In this document: in pieces, positions 22,253-32,036 of the stretch
Layout of the letters: every line of letters starts with the position of its first letter
How positions within the stretch are numbered: the stretch's first letter is position 1
Assembly (NCBI GenBank): GCA_900312665.1
Contig: ONZQ02000004.1
Span: forward strand, 1,184,244-1,248,243
DNA: 64,000 nucleotides
Direction: 5' to 3'
From: Cephalotrichum gorgonifer
Lineage: Eukaryota; Ascomycota; Sordariomycetes; Microascales; Microascaceae
The notes under the pieces: generated by a model
Told to the model about the DNA's origin: nothing
The model's database searches: none
What the model saw: the letters and a program-made list of their open reading frames with translations, nothing else
Made by a program: the position numbers and the translations under genes

Positions 22253-25094
22253 ATGGACACCTACTCTTACCGGGACGCCCCGGCTAGATCGCCTGATGAG
22301 CGAACCTGGAGTGCTCGCGACAGCAGCGCTCGTGGCGGTGATGACCGCGACGTATACAGATCGCGTTCTCCTGGTACGTTCTGCTCGGCCAACAAGCTCG
22401 CCCTCGTTCGCCCTTGATCAATCTTCGGCCGATCTTGGCTTTCTCCATCCTTACTAACGCTGAATATCGTTCTAGGTATCGACCGACCGCGCCGCAGGTC
22501 TCGCTCGCCGGCCGGCATCGATCGATATGAACCACGAGGACGCGACCGAAATGACTACCCTCCCCCCCGTGATCGAGGCGATGATCGTTCTCGACGCATA
22601 ACGACGCCACCCGCCAACATTGACAGATATGTTCCCGGCCAGGACAACGCCGCCCCTAGCCTTGTTGTGAATCCCATCCCAGACCCCGCCAAGCTACCTT
22701 ATCAGGTCGGCTTCTCATACTTCGGAGAGTGGTGGAGGATGAATGAGAAGATCAAGGAGGAGAAGGAGCGCGCCAAGACCGGTCGTCGCCGCGAGCCGGA
22801 ACGGCCGCGCGGTACACGCGAAGCGCAGGAGGATCGGGAAAAGGAGAAGGCGAAGATACAGGGGGCTTACGACGCCTACAAGGAGGAGCTCCAAGCAAAG
22901 ATGGCCAGGACGTTCGTCACTGAGCACAAGAAGGAGCAGTGGTTCCGGGAGCGATATGTCCCCGAAGTTCGCGATGCCTTCAAGCAGCAGGTGAACGAGT
23001 TCAGGCGTGGACTCTACAGCCAATGGGAGCAGGATCTCGAGGCTGGTGTATTCGATGAATTTTCGCTCGAGGGTATTCCGAAGAGTGAAAGCAATGGGGC
23101 CGGCGGGGTGATAGAGAAGGAGGAGGGAGAAGCTACCGCCTCCAACGAGATCCTTGGAGTAGGAGACCTAGTCCCCGCTCATGGGGCTGATTTCCGGGAC
23201 GAGTCTCTCTACCAACCCACTTTACTGATAAAGACTATCGCGCCTCACGTCAGCCGCCAGAACCTAGAGTCATTCTGTCGGGAGCACCTTGGGGAAGGCG
23301 GCGGTGGGTTCAAGTGGTTATCACTATCGGACCCGAACCCTAGCAAGCGGTACCACAGGATCGGTTGGGTTATGCTGAATCCTGGTGGCGAGACCGCTAC
23401 GCCTGTAGACCGCCCCGACCCCAGAGATGAGGATGGCGAGATGTTGGTTGAGCCACCCGCTCCTGTTTCCCCTGCAGAGAAAGCCCTCGAGGCAGTGAAT
23501 GGGAAGACGGTCAAGGATGAAGTTAGGGGGGACTTTGTCTGCCACGTTGGTGTGCACAACCCGCCGAAGGAGCCGAGGAAGAAGGCTCTTTGGGATCTCT
23601 TCTCCGCGCCAGAGCGCATCGAGAAGGATCTCGCCCTCGCCTCGCGGCTTTTGAACAAGCTGGAAGAGGACTTCGGCTCGGACTTCAATGCAGTCCTCAA
23701 GATCGAGGAGAGGGTGGACGAGCTCAAGAACCTCGGGCGCTTGCAGTCGGCCACACCCGCCACCCCGAGAGTAAAAGTTAAGAAGCAACGGCAACTTGGG
23801 ATGGATGAAGCCCTTGACGAGGGCGAAGATGGAGCTGCTTCAGAGGACGATGAGGAAGAAGAGGGGGCCGTGAATGACGACGACGACGAGGTTGATAACG
23901 ATGACCTCATCATTAAGAAGAAGCAGCTTGATCTTATGATCGAGTATCTTCGTCGTGTCTTCAACTTCTGCTTCTACTGCGTGTTCGAGAGCGATTCCAT
24001 CCATGAGCTTACGCGAAAATGCCTAGGTGGCCATCTACGTCGACCGCGAAGCACGCTCTCCACTGCTGCTAAGGCAGTTGCGCGTGCGAGCGCGAACGGG
24101 GAGCCGTTCCCGGGGAAGAAGCGTGGCGAGTCAACTGAAGAGGGCGAGGCCGAGACGCAAGAGGGCGACAAGAAATTCCGCTCTGCGTCGGGCAAGGCCG
24201 AGCAGCAGCTTCTACGAGCGTACAACTGGGTCAAGACCTTTGAGGATAAGATCAATCAAATCCTCGAGCCCGAGTCTGTAGATCTCCGAAAGCTGGGTGG
24301 CCGGCCAGTGGAGGAAGGCGTTAACGATGAGCTCACCAAGCTGGTCAAGCAGGAGGACGAGCACAAGTGGAGATGTAAGATCCCGGAGTGTAACAAACTG
24401 TTCAAGGAGGATCACTTCTGGAGGAAGCATGTCGAGAAGCGCCACGGCGAATGGCTCGACGGCCTGAAGCAGGAGGTAAGTTACCGCGTTCTGCCCTGCC
24501 CTGACTGTGCCTAACAGCAAGAGCCCTAACCTTTTTTTGCTGCTGTAGTTCGAGCTCATCAATGCGTATGTTCTGGATCCCGCCCACATCGCGCCATCTC
24601 GTTCCGATGCGAACTCGAACGGCCACTTCCCCCAGGGAAGTGTCCCAGGAACCACAGGAACCCCACGTGGGTTCAACCTGCATACCTTCACAATGAACGG
24701 CATAATGCCTTCCATGCCTGGATTCCCCATGGCGCCAGGCGCCTTCCCACCCCTCTTTGTTCCCGGTCACCCAATGCAGTCTGGAGGCTGGAGTGCGCCA
24801 CCAGATGACCGTGGCACTCATCATGGCGGCCCTATCAGGCGGGGAGGTGCGCAAGGTGGCCCGGGAGGCCGCAGCTACCGAACCGGCCCGTATGACCGAC
24901 GACCGAACTCCAGGTATGAGGGATCCGGCTCTGGAAGGCACCGGGGCGGTAGCAGTGGCGGTGGGCGCTGGGGAGACGGTGCGGCTGGGGGAGCAGCCGT
25001 CGGTCCGAGGGAGGCTGTTCAAGGTCGGAGCCTCAAGAGCTACGAGGATCTTGACCATGTCGCGAGTGGGGGTAGTGGCGAGCTGAACTACTAG
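22253..25094 (+). CDS. ars2: ARS2/SERRATE zinc-finger protein (S. pombe Pir2 homologue)
   Basis: Nuclear protein linking the cap-binding complex to RNA processing and decay. Exons 22253-22373, 22476-24475 and 24549-25094 give 888 residues. The N-terminus is R/S/D-rich. It is followed by the SERRATE/Ars2 N-terminal domain (PYQVGFSYFGEWWRMNEKIK, WFRERYVPEVRDAF), an RRM-like middle region, an acidic stretch of Asp and Glu (about residues 490-535), and the DLIIKKKQLDLMIEYLRRVF block with FCFYCVFE. The C2H2 finger is WRCKIPECNKLFKEDHFWRK followed by HVEKRH. The C-terminus is Gly/Arg-rich and ends near YEDLDHVASGGSG, like plant SERRATE. Start choice is moderately sure; an alternative upstream exon cannot be ruled out. 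Confidence 0.92.
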
Positions 25095-25891
25095 GGTGTT
25101 TTCGGATGGGACAGCTGTACTTGTGGCAGGGGCCAGGGATTGTTTTCAGGGGGAAGAAAAAATAAGAGGGAGCTTCCATGTAACATAGGAAAGGTCCAAT
25201 GGCCTTTCATCTGCGCACCAGTCCTTTTCTCTCTCGCTCTTAGAGGGAACGTACGTAAAATTGTATTGTGTTAGGTAGCCATTATATTCATCTTCATTTC
25301 TAGCTCGAGTTATCCCTCGCTTCCTTCAGTAACCAACATTGAGTGTTCTGACAGTCTGAAGCATTCGCTGGATCAACAGTGATGTGGACGAGAGGCGGTG
25401 TAAGTGACCGAGTCCCGCCATGTGAGAGGTACCTCCTCCTATGAGATGGCGATATGATTGACTCATCCAGTCGAACTTAGTGTAATGTGTGCCTCGGGAG
25501 GTGGATGTGGGGCCTGTAATAACCTTAACGGACCACATAGGCTGTACTTGGTGTTAGCTCTTCCTGTACCTAGATTACAGTCACCTGTGAGCTAGATTGC
25601 ATGTACCTACTCGTGTATCTACAGAAATAGCTGGCAATGACACATCGCTACGTCGGCGGCGATATAGAGTCACTCGTCTGAGCACATGTAGCTTCAAGAA
25701 TTTTTCCCCTTCCGTTGGTCATTATCGTTCTGCTCCATACCTCCAATTCCTCGACACCTGCAGATACGCGTGTTGTTTTGCAACTTCCACTGCCGAGTAC
25801 AGTCAACTATCGTTGGGCATATACTTTTTTAACCCCTCCTACACCCCGCCTTTCTCCCAATTGTCCCACACAATCATACGTGGCCATCACC
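25095..25891. promoter_or_regulatory. Upstream region of DAHP synthase with a Gcn4/CPC1-type site
   Basis: 797 bases. It holds the ars2 3' end and the DAHP synthase promoter. A perfect TGACTCA lies at 25459-25465, and a TGACTC core (as GAGTCA) at 25667-25672. These match the general amino-acid control element bound by Gcn4/CPC1/CpcA. No other gene is seen. Confidence 0.55.
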
Positions 25892-27333
25892 ATGTCTGTA
25901 AGTCTTGTGGAGGGACACCACATGGAGTACTGGCAGTGGTAGTGTTTGTAGCTTCTAACCGTACATAGGCTTTCTTCATTGAGAACAAGGACGTCGGCAA
26001 CCAGGCGGCGAGCGAAGACTGGAGAAGTACGTCTCAACCCACTTAAGTCTCTACAACACAAGCCTCGATCCCATTGAAGATGCATAACCCCCCACCCACC
26101 CCCTCTCGTCTTCAGCTGAGCCGAATAACAAAAAGGGGCTCGATCAACGAACACAACTAACTGTCCTCCCGCAGTTCGTGGCTACAACCCGCTCACACCT
26201 CCCAACCTCCTCCAGCACGAGATCCCCCAGACCCCCAAGTCGAAACAGACCGTCCTTGAAGGGCGAGAGGAAGCCGTCGCCGTCGTCACCGGCACCGACC
26301 CCAATGAGCGCCTCCTCGTCATCATCGGGCCGTGCTCGATCCACGACCGCGACGCCGCGCTGGAGTACTGCGACCGGCTCCTGAAGGAGAAGGAGAAGCA
26401 CAAGGGCGAGCTGCTGATCGTGATGCGGTCGTACCTGGAGAAGCCGCGGACGACGGTGGGGTGGAAGGGCCTCATCAACGACCCTGACATCGACAACAGC
26501 TTCAACATCAACAAGGGGCTACGTCTCTCGAGGCAGCTGTTCGTGGAGCTGACGGACAAGGGGATGCCCATCGCCAGCGAGATGCTCGACACCATCAGCC
26601 CGCAGTTCCTGGCTGACCTGCTCTCGGTCGGCGCCGTCGGCGCGAGGACGACGGAGAGCCAGCTGCACCGGGAGCTGGCGAGCGGCCTCAGCTTCCCCGT
26701 CGGCTTCAAGAACGGCACGGACGGGTCGCTGAGGGTAGCGATTGACGCCATCGGCGCCGTGAAGCACCCCCACCACTTCCTCTCCGTCACGAAGCCAGGC
26801 GTGGTAGCCATCGTCGGCACCGTCGGGAACGAGGACTGCTTCGTCATCCTCAGGGGGGGAACCAAGGGGACCAACTACGACGCCGAGAGCATCGCGGAGG
26901 CCAAGGCGGCCCTCGAGAAGTCGGGGCTCCGGCCGCGCCTCATGGTCGACTGTAGCCACGGGAACTCGCTCAAGGACCACAGGAACCAGCCTAAGGTGGC
27001 GGCCGTGCTGGCCGAGCAGATCGAGAAGGGAGAGACGGCCATCTCGGGCGTCATGATTGAGAGCCACATCAACGAGGGTGAGTTTTGTGTCCCCCCCCAA
27101 ACCTACCCCCTTGCCCTCTCGGTGTTGTCTTTCGTATCTTTAGCTCGTCACTAACAACTGATTCGCATCTAGGAGCCCAGAAGGTACCCAAGGAGGGCAA
27201 GGAAGGACTCAAATACGGCGTGAGCATCACGGACGCCTGTATCGGCTGGGATGACACCGTTTCCGTCCTGGATAAGCTTGCTGCTGCTGTCAAGAAGAGG
27301 AGGGAGGTGCTAGCGGCTAGCGGTGGCAACTAG
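25892..27333 (+). CDS. aro3: DAHP synthase (phospho-2-dehydro-3-deoxyheptonate aldolase), ARO3-like
   Basis: First step of the shikimate pathway: phosphoenolpyruvate plus erythrose-4-phosphate give DAHP. Four exons, 25892-25897, 25969-26026, 26175-27077 and 27173-27333, give 375 residues. The first exon encodes only Met-Ser. Type I AroFGH-family motifs are LLVIIGPCSIHD, EKPRTTVGWKGLINDPDID, GARTTESQLHRELASGLSFP, VGFKNGTDG, SVTKPGVVAIVGT, VDCSHGNSLKDHRNQPKV and SITDACIGW. The N-terminal EDWRIRGYNPLTPP and the VDCSHGNS form resemble the phenylalanine-inhibited ARO3/AroG branch more than ARO4; that isoform assignment is inference. The promoter carries cross-pathway-control-type sites, fitting amino-acid regulation. 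Confidence 0.94.
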
Positions 27334-27481
27334 GCCACTATCTAAGTCGGAACAACAGGGCACACGGCATATTATATAGATGACCAAATTTCGGTGCTGT
27401 TGGCGTGTGGATGATACCTAAAAGTTGTGCAACTTGATTCGTTTACAATTTCTTCTTCTGGATACTAGCTTCTCAGTCATG

Positions 27482-27644
27482 TTGTAATGGATTGGTGTTG
27501 GTGTACAAGTAGGTGAGCGGTAAGGATAGAAATGTCGAAAAAGAGTCAAGATGAACTACACATTGTAATGGATTAGCGCTGGTAGTATACAAGTAGCTAA
27601 GTAGAGTTTCAAAGATAGAAATTCCGAGAAAGAGCGAAGATGAA
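27482..27644. repeat. Imperfect tandem duplication of about 75-82 bp
   Basis: Copy 1 (27482-27555) and copy 2 (27563-27644) both begin TTGTAATGGATT, contain a TACAAGTAG core and a GATAGAAAT segment, and end in GA-rich sequence closing with GATGAA. The copies differ by substitutions and small indels. Confidence 0.75.
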
Positions 27645-27808
27645 TGCACTTCGGAGCTGTTCAAGAGCGTGAGGGAGAGTGAGCTGTTAGGAAGTTAAGC
27701 ATGAGGGTTAGCATAGTCAACTGAGTGTCTGTGGCTTGCAGGTACAAAGTACTTCCATCAGAGTAGCCGTTGCAGCTGTTGCCACCTGTGCAGAATTACA
27801 TCCGAGAG

Positions 27809-27972
27809 CCAATGGAGGTCCACTGAGCCGAGCCGAAAAACCAATCAGCCACGTGATTGGCGGCCAATGGCAGAGACCAATGAGCATCGGGTGAATTCGG
27901 TGCTTCAGCATCAATCACAGCTCCGGGTAGGCGTTTTTTAAAACCTCGAATGTCGACTCCTGCAAGACCAAT
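27809..27972. promoter_or_regulatory. CCAAT-box cluster with an E-box upstream of cytochrome c1
   Basis: CCAAT occurs at 27809-27813, 27841-27845, 27864-27868, 27877-27881 and 27968-27972, and inverted (ATTGG) at 27856-27860. A CACGTG palindrome at 27850-27855 sits between two of them. CCAAT is the binding site of the HAP complex, which controls respiratory genes in yeasts and filamentous fungi, so the position just upstream of cyt1 makes sense. Confidence 0.65.
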
Positions 27973-28058
27973 CCCAAGCCAGGCTCAACCTTCCACCTCA
28001 ATTGCCCTCTAATAACCACCCCGGGGCCCTTCTTTGGCGGTTGAGAGGATATTCCGCC

Positions 28059-29437
28059 ATGTTCGCCAGGACCGCCCTGCGCTCGACGCGCACGATCAGC
28101 CAAGTCGGAAATGGCGCGGTAAACGTCTCCAAGGTACGAGTGGCCTGACTTCCATCTACCCTCTGTGCCGCCATCTACCCTCGCGCCCGAGAGCCGGAAA
28201 GGGGATGATGCTTCATTCTTCTGGGACACGCTGGATCATTCCAATTGATGATATCCGAAGCTCTAGCGACTGACTGACGGCTCTTCTTGTTTCTAGCGTG
28301 CTGCGTCCACTTCTTCCGGCCCGGCTGACGCCGCCGCTGCCGCACGACTAAACATCGCCGCCATCGCCTCGACAGCCGTTGCCGCGGGATCCGTCGCCTG
28401 GTATTATCACCTCTACGGAGCCGAGGTCCATGCCTCGACGCCGGCGGAGGAGGGGTGAGTGATTTTCCTCCCTAACCTTCCGGGACTCCCCATCGCCTGA
28501 TGTCTCGTGCTCGACTTCAAATATCAAAGATGAGGGGATAGAAGATGAGGGATCGGTGGATGGAGCGGCGGGAGAAGTAGCTCGTGGAGAGCGGGATGAG
28601 TTACGTTCCATTTGCTAACCCGAACTCCAGACTTCATCCCACGAAGTACCCTTGGGAGCACCAGAAGATGCACAAGACCTTTGACCACCAGGCGTAAGTA
28701 CTCTCGCACGCCCACCTCCTGACGTGATGCCGGAATCTAACCGTCCCCGAAGCCTCCGCCGTGGATTCCAGGTATACCGCGAGGTCTGCGCATCCTGCCA
28801 CTCCCTCAGCCGCGTTCCCTACCGAGCCCTCGTCGGCACGGTCTTGACCAACACTGAAGCCAGGGAGATGGCCGAAGAGAATGAATACCCCGGTGAGCCG
28901 GACGAGCAGGGCGAGATCGGCACGCGCCCCGGAAAGCTTTCCGACTACATGATCCCGCCGTACAAGAACGAGGAGGCGGCCCGATTCGCCAACAACGGCG
29001 CGTTCCCGCCGGACCTTAGCCTGATCACCAAGGCCCGCCACGGCGGCCCCGACTACATCTTCGCCCTTCTCACCGGATACCCCGAGGAGCCCCCCGCGGG
29101 TGCCGTCCTCGCCCCCGGCATGAACTTCAACCCCTACTTCCCCGGCACCGGAATCGCCATGGCCCGAGTCCTGTACGACGGCCTCGTCGAGTACGAGGAC
29201 GGGACGCCGGCGACGACGTCCCAGATGGCCAAGGATGTCGTGGAGTTCCTGAACTGGGCGGCGGAGCCGGAGATGGACGACCGGAAACGCATGGGTGTCA
29301 AGGTGCTCGCCGTGACGACTGTCCTGTTCGCGATGAGCGTCTGGGTGAAGAAGTACAAGTGGGCCTGGATCAAGTCGCGGAAGATCGTGTACGACCCGCC
29401 CAAGGAGACGAGGAACAACCGTCCCAACCGGTTCTAA
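28059..29437 (+). CDS. cyt1: Cytochrome c1, heme protein of complex III
   Basis: Membrane-anchored c-type cytochrome of the bc1 complex that passes electrons from the Rieske protein to cytochrome c. Four exons, 28059-28133, 28297-28454, 28631-28693 and 28753-29437, give 326 residues. The N-terminus has a bipartite presequence: an Arg/Ser-rich stretch, then the hydrophobic sorting signal LNIAAIASTAVAAGSVAWYY. The heme site VCASCHSLSRVPYR (CxxCH, about residue 112) is followed by the c1 signatures PPYKNEEAARFANNGAFPPD and APGMNFNPYFPG with the axial Met. The C-terminal anchor is VLAVTTVLFAMSVWVKKYKW. Intron 3 uses an AAG acceptor (CCGAAG). All junctions keep frame and rebuild a normal cytochrome c1. 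Confidence 0.97.
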
Positions 29438-30569
29438 AGTCTTTTGGGCTCCGTGACCACCCGCGCGGCAAAAGACCTTGTTACAGCATACAAACTCCCC
29501 CCTCTCTCTCTCTTCCGCGCACAGCAGAAAGATGTGGGCGAGCTTCATACGTGTTTTGTTTTTCCCCTATGTTTTGTTGTTTGTGGGAGGGAAAATATTT
29601 TGAGGGGGAGCTACCGCTTAGTTTTTTTAGGGGAGATGTTAGAGTGTAAATCAGATACAGTTTCCTTGTTCCAATCTGCCGTCCTACAATGCCGTTGATG
29701 ATTGTTCGTGAGGAGGTGTCAGTTTTGAGATAGGAGAACCTGACAGTACTATGTGAGACTGTGAGAGACTAGAGATCGACTGAGTAAGGTGTGGTACTGT
29801 TTAGCTCGGTATACACCGGGCTGCATAGCAGGAGCACCTCTAAACTTGAGTTAGGGGAAACTTGAATTAGGGCGGGCGGGTAGAGGGACCTATGATCGCC
29901 TCATGCCTTACTTGCAGTGAGATGTTGAGCCAGTAGTCCTTGGCCCAGATACACAGTGCTGATGCTGCAGTTTATGGTGGCAAGACAACCGGAAAACGGC
30001 ATTTGGACCATGCCAAACTGCCGGGGGGACGGGCCGTTTCATTTGTCACCAGGCGGGCGCCTAATTAATCTCACCGCCTGCCAATTATGCACGGAGCCTA
30101 GCCAACGGGACTCGACCACGCCCACGCCAACCACGCCAACGCCGACCTGAACCTGGAACCTGAACCTGGGACCTGGGACATCCTCACCTCACACCCTGGA
30201 CACTCGATAACCTGACCTTCACACTTTCCCACTGGGTTTCATCCAAGAGCAGCTCTTTCCTCCTTTCTCTTCCTCCTTCCCGACTCTTTTTTCTCGTCTT
30301 TCGCCCAAGGCACCAGAGGCACCCCTCATAACTTCGTCCTAAAAATCCCGACCAGAGACACAAACGCGACCTTCCCCCTCCTCAACTTCGCCTTACACGA
30401 ACCACGATTTACCAAACCACAACACAACCCAGCGCTACCATTCCCACCGAGACCTATCGAGAGAAAGGAGGGGGGAGAAGAAACAATTATTGGGGGGGAA
30501 CGGAGACACGGGAAAGGGAAAAAAAAACAGACGAGGGCGGCTGCTCCCCGTTTTCCCGCAAAACCGATA
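29438..30569. other. Intergenic region upstream of the cysteine-rich unknown gene
   Basis: 1.1 kb. The cyt1 3' end is followed by AT-richer spacer, then short direct repeats of ACCTGAACCTGG type at about 30145-30176, then a long pyrimidine-rich and A-rich leader. No gene is seen. Confidence 0.5.
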
Positions 30570-31295
30570 ATGCCTTCCCTAACGAGCCCCCCGCCCTCCA
30601 AGAAACGCCGCTTCCCCGACAGCGACGCGCCCGAGGCACTCGCCGTCCTGCCCTCCCCACAGCTATGGGAGAAGCCCGCGCACCACGCCCGGTGGGGGGG
30701 AGGTGAGGGTAAGGACATATTCTTCCCCGGCGCCCACCACGTGGGCGCGGAGTGGGGCGTGCCGAGGAAGATTGTGCCGCTGCCGTCGGCGAAGAGGGCG
30801 CGGCTGGCTGATGAGGAGAGGAGGAGATCGGCGGCTACGAGGCTACCGAGCGGAGGAGGAGTAACGACGACAACGACGACTACGAGAGATGGGGCGGGGA
30901 AGCAGAGCAGAATGTGCCTCGCGGCCTGCCACATCTGCCACCGGCGCCCGACAAAGAAGACGGCCATGGACTCGTTTGCCGATTGTGAGGGCTGTGGGGA
31001 GAGGGCATGTTTCGTCTGCATAAGAGAGTGCATGGGCCCCTCTTCCCGAGATGGGGCGGCGGCGGGGGACGAGGGGGCCCTCTCCAGGTCGTTCTGCATG
31101 GACGACGCGCCCGAGCATCGGCCGGAAGACGAGGAGCGGAAGGATGAAGAGGAGAGACGGGATAAGGAGGACGAGGGGAGGAAGGGCTGGGCGGGGGGCC
31201 ACAAGGGGGTGGTGTGCAGTCGGTGCTGCATCGAGATGGGCCCCGACGGGGAGATTGCCTGCCTGGGTTGTCTCTCGAGGATGGAGGGCGGTTAA
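30570..31295 (+). CDS. Cysteine-rich, probably zinc-binding protein of unknown function
   Basis: A single exon of 241 residues, not recognised as a named gene. The N-terminal third has a basic KKRRF patch (possible nuclear signal) and a conserved-looking LWEKPAHHARW segment. A cysteine cluster follows at about residues 119-153 with spacing C-x2-C-x15-C-x2-C-x4-C-x2-C-x3-C. Next come a strongly acidic-basic E/D/K/R linker and a second cluster, VVCSRCCIEMGPDGEIACLG plus a final Cys. The two clusters could fold together as a RING- or PHD-like cross-brace zinc module interrupted by the charged linker; that is inference. Codon use and GC content match its neighbours. The start is the first ATG after a long leader. 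Confidence 0.7.
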   Translation: MPSLTSPPPSKKRRFPDSDAPEALAVLPSPQLWEKPAHHARWGGGEGKDIFFPGAHHVGAEWGVPRKIVPLPSAKRARLADEERRRSAATRLPSGGGVTTTTTTTRDGAGKQSRMCLAACHICHRRPTKKTAMDSFADCEGCGERACFVCIRECMGPSSRDGAAAGDEGALSRSFCMDDAPEHRPEDEERKDEEERRDKEDEGRKGWAGGHKGVVCSRCCIEMGPDGEIACLGCLSRMEGG

Positions 31296-32036
31296 AGCGT
31301 CTTGGGAGACACGAAACGTTTTATTTTTTTTTTTTCGTTACTCGTTCTCCACACGCATCCTTCTTCTCTTCTAAACATATGTTTACTCTTGTTTTTCTTT
31401 GGGGGCGTTGATACAACGCATAGGGAATTGGGTCGTCATGGAGTGGGGAGGCATTTGGGGGGTGGCGTGTTGCTCTTTTCTTCCTTTCAGTCGATCTTTT
31501 GGTTGTGCAACTCGCGCGGGACTTTACATTTACATCTACATTTACACTTAGCTACGCTTTCTTTCGTTTCTTTCGCGGTTATGGCGGGGGCATTCACGCG
31601 GCGTATATCATCTCAACTACTCCATTTTCCATTTTCCCCCTTCCATAGCATAGCATCAATACATATCACCACCACCAATACTTCTAGACCTTCTTGTTCT
31701 TTTGGCCCTGGTACATCAATCCATTTCGTGGCAGGCATCCCCCTGTGGTTTGGACGTAGTATTTGGGCCAACTCTCTCTTTCAACGGGAGCACTGTCTAA
31801 CCTCCAGAACACTCAACATCACGCAAGATTGAGAGGGACACATCCGTAAACTCCAACGCTCGGCCGTCGTCTATTTCACGCCATCCTCGCCCCGAAGCTA
31901 CCATGTGAATGTTTCTGTTTACAATATACTCATACAGAGCCGGAAATTCGCTTCCCTCTCCCCCGCTTTCCTTTCCCTATCCCTATCCCATCCCGTCACC
32001 TCGCTGATACCACCCACGCACCCGCGCAACCCCCGC
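31296..32036. other. Convergent spacer between the cysteine-rich gene and rpt1
   Basis: 741 bases of T-rich 3'-flanking sequence between converging stop codons. Nothing is recognised. Confidence 0.5.

Larger units (their letters stand above)
27334..28058. promoter_or_regulatory. Spacer between DAHP synthase and cyt1
   Basis: 725 bases. The left half holds an imperfect tandem duplication at 27482-27644. The right half holds an array of CCAAT boxes upstream of cyt1. No gene is seen. Confidence 0.55.

Noticed and set aside
28634..29548. 304-codon open frame antisense to cyt1
   Set aside because: Shadow of cytochrome c1 exon 4 with no recognisable features of its own.
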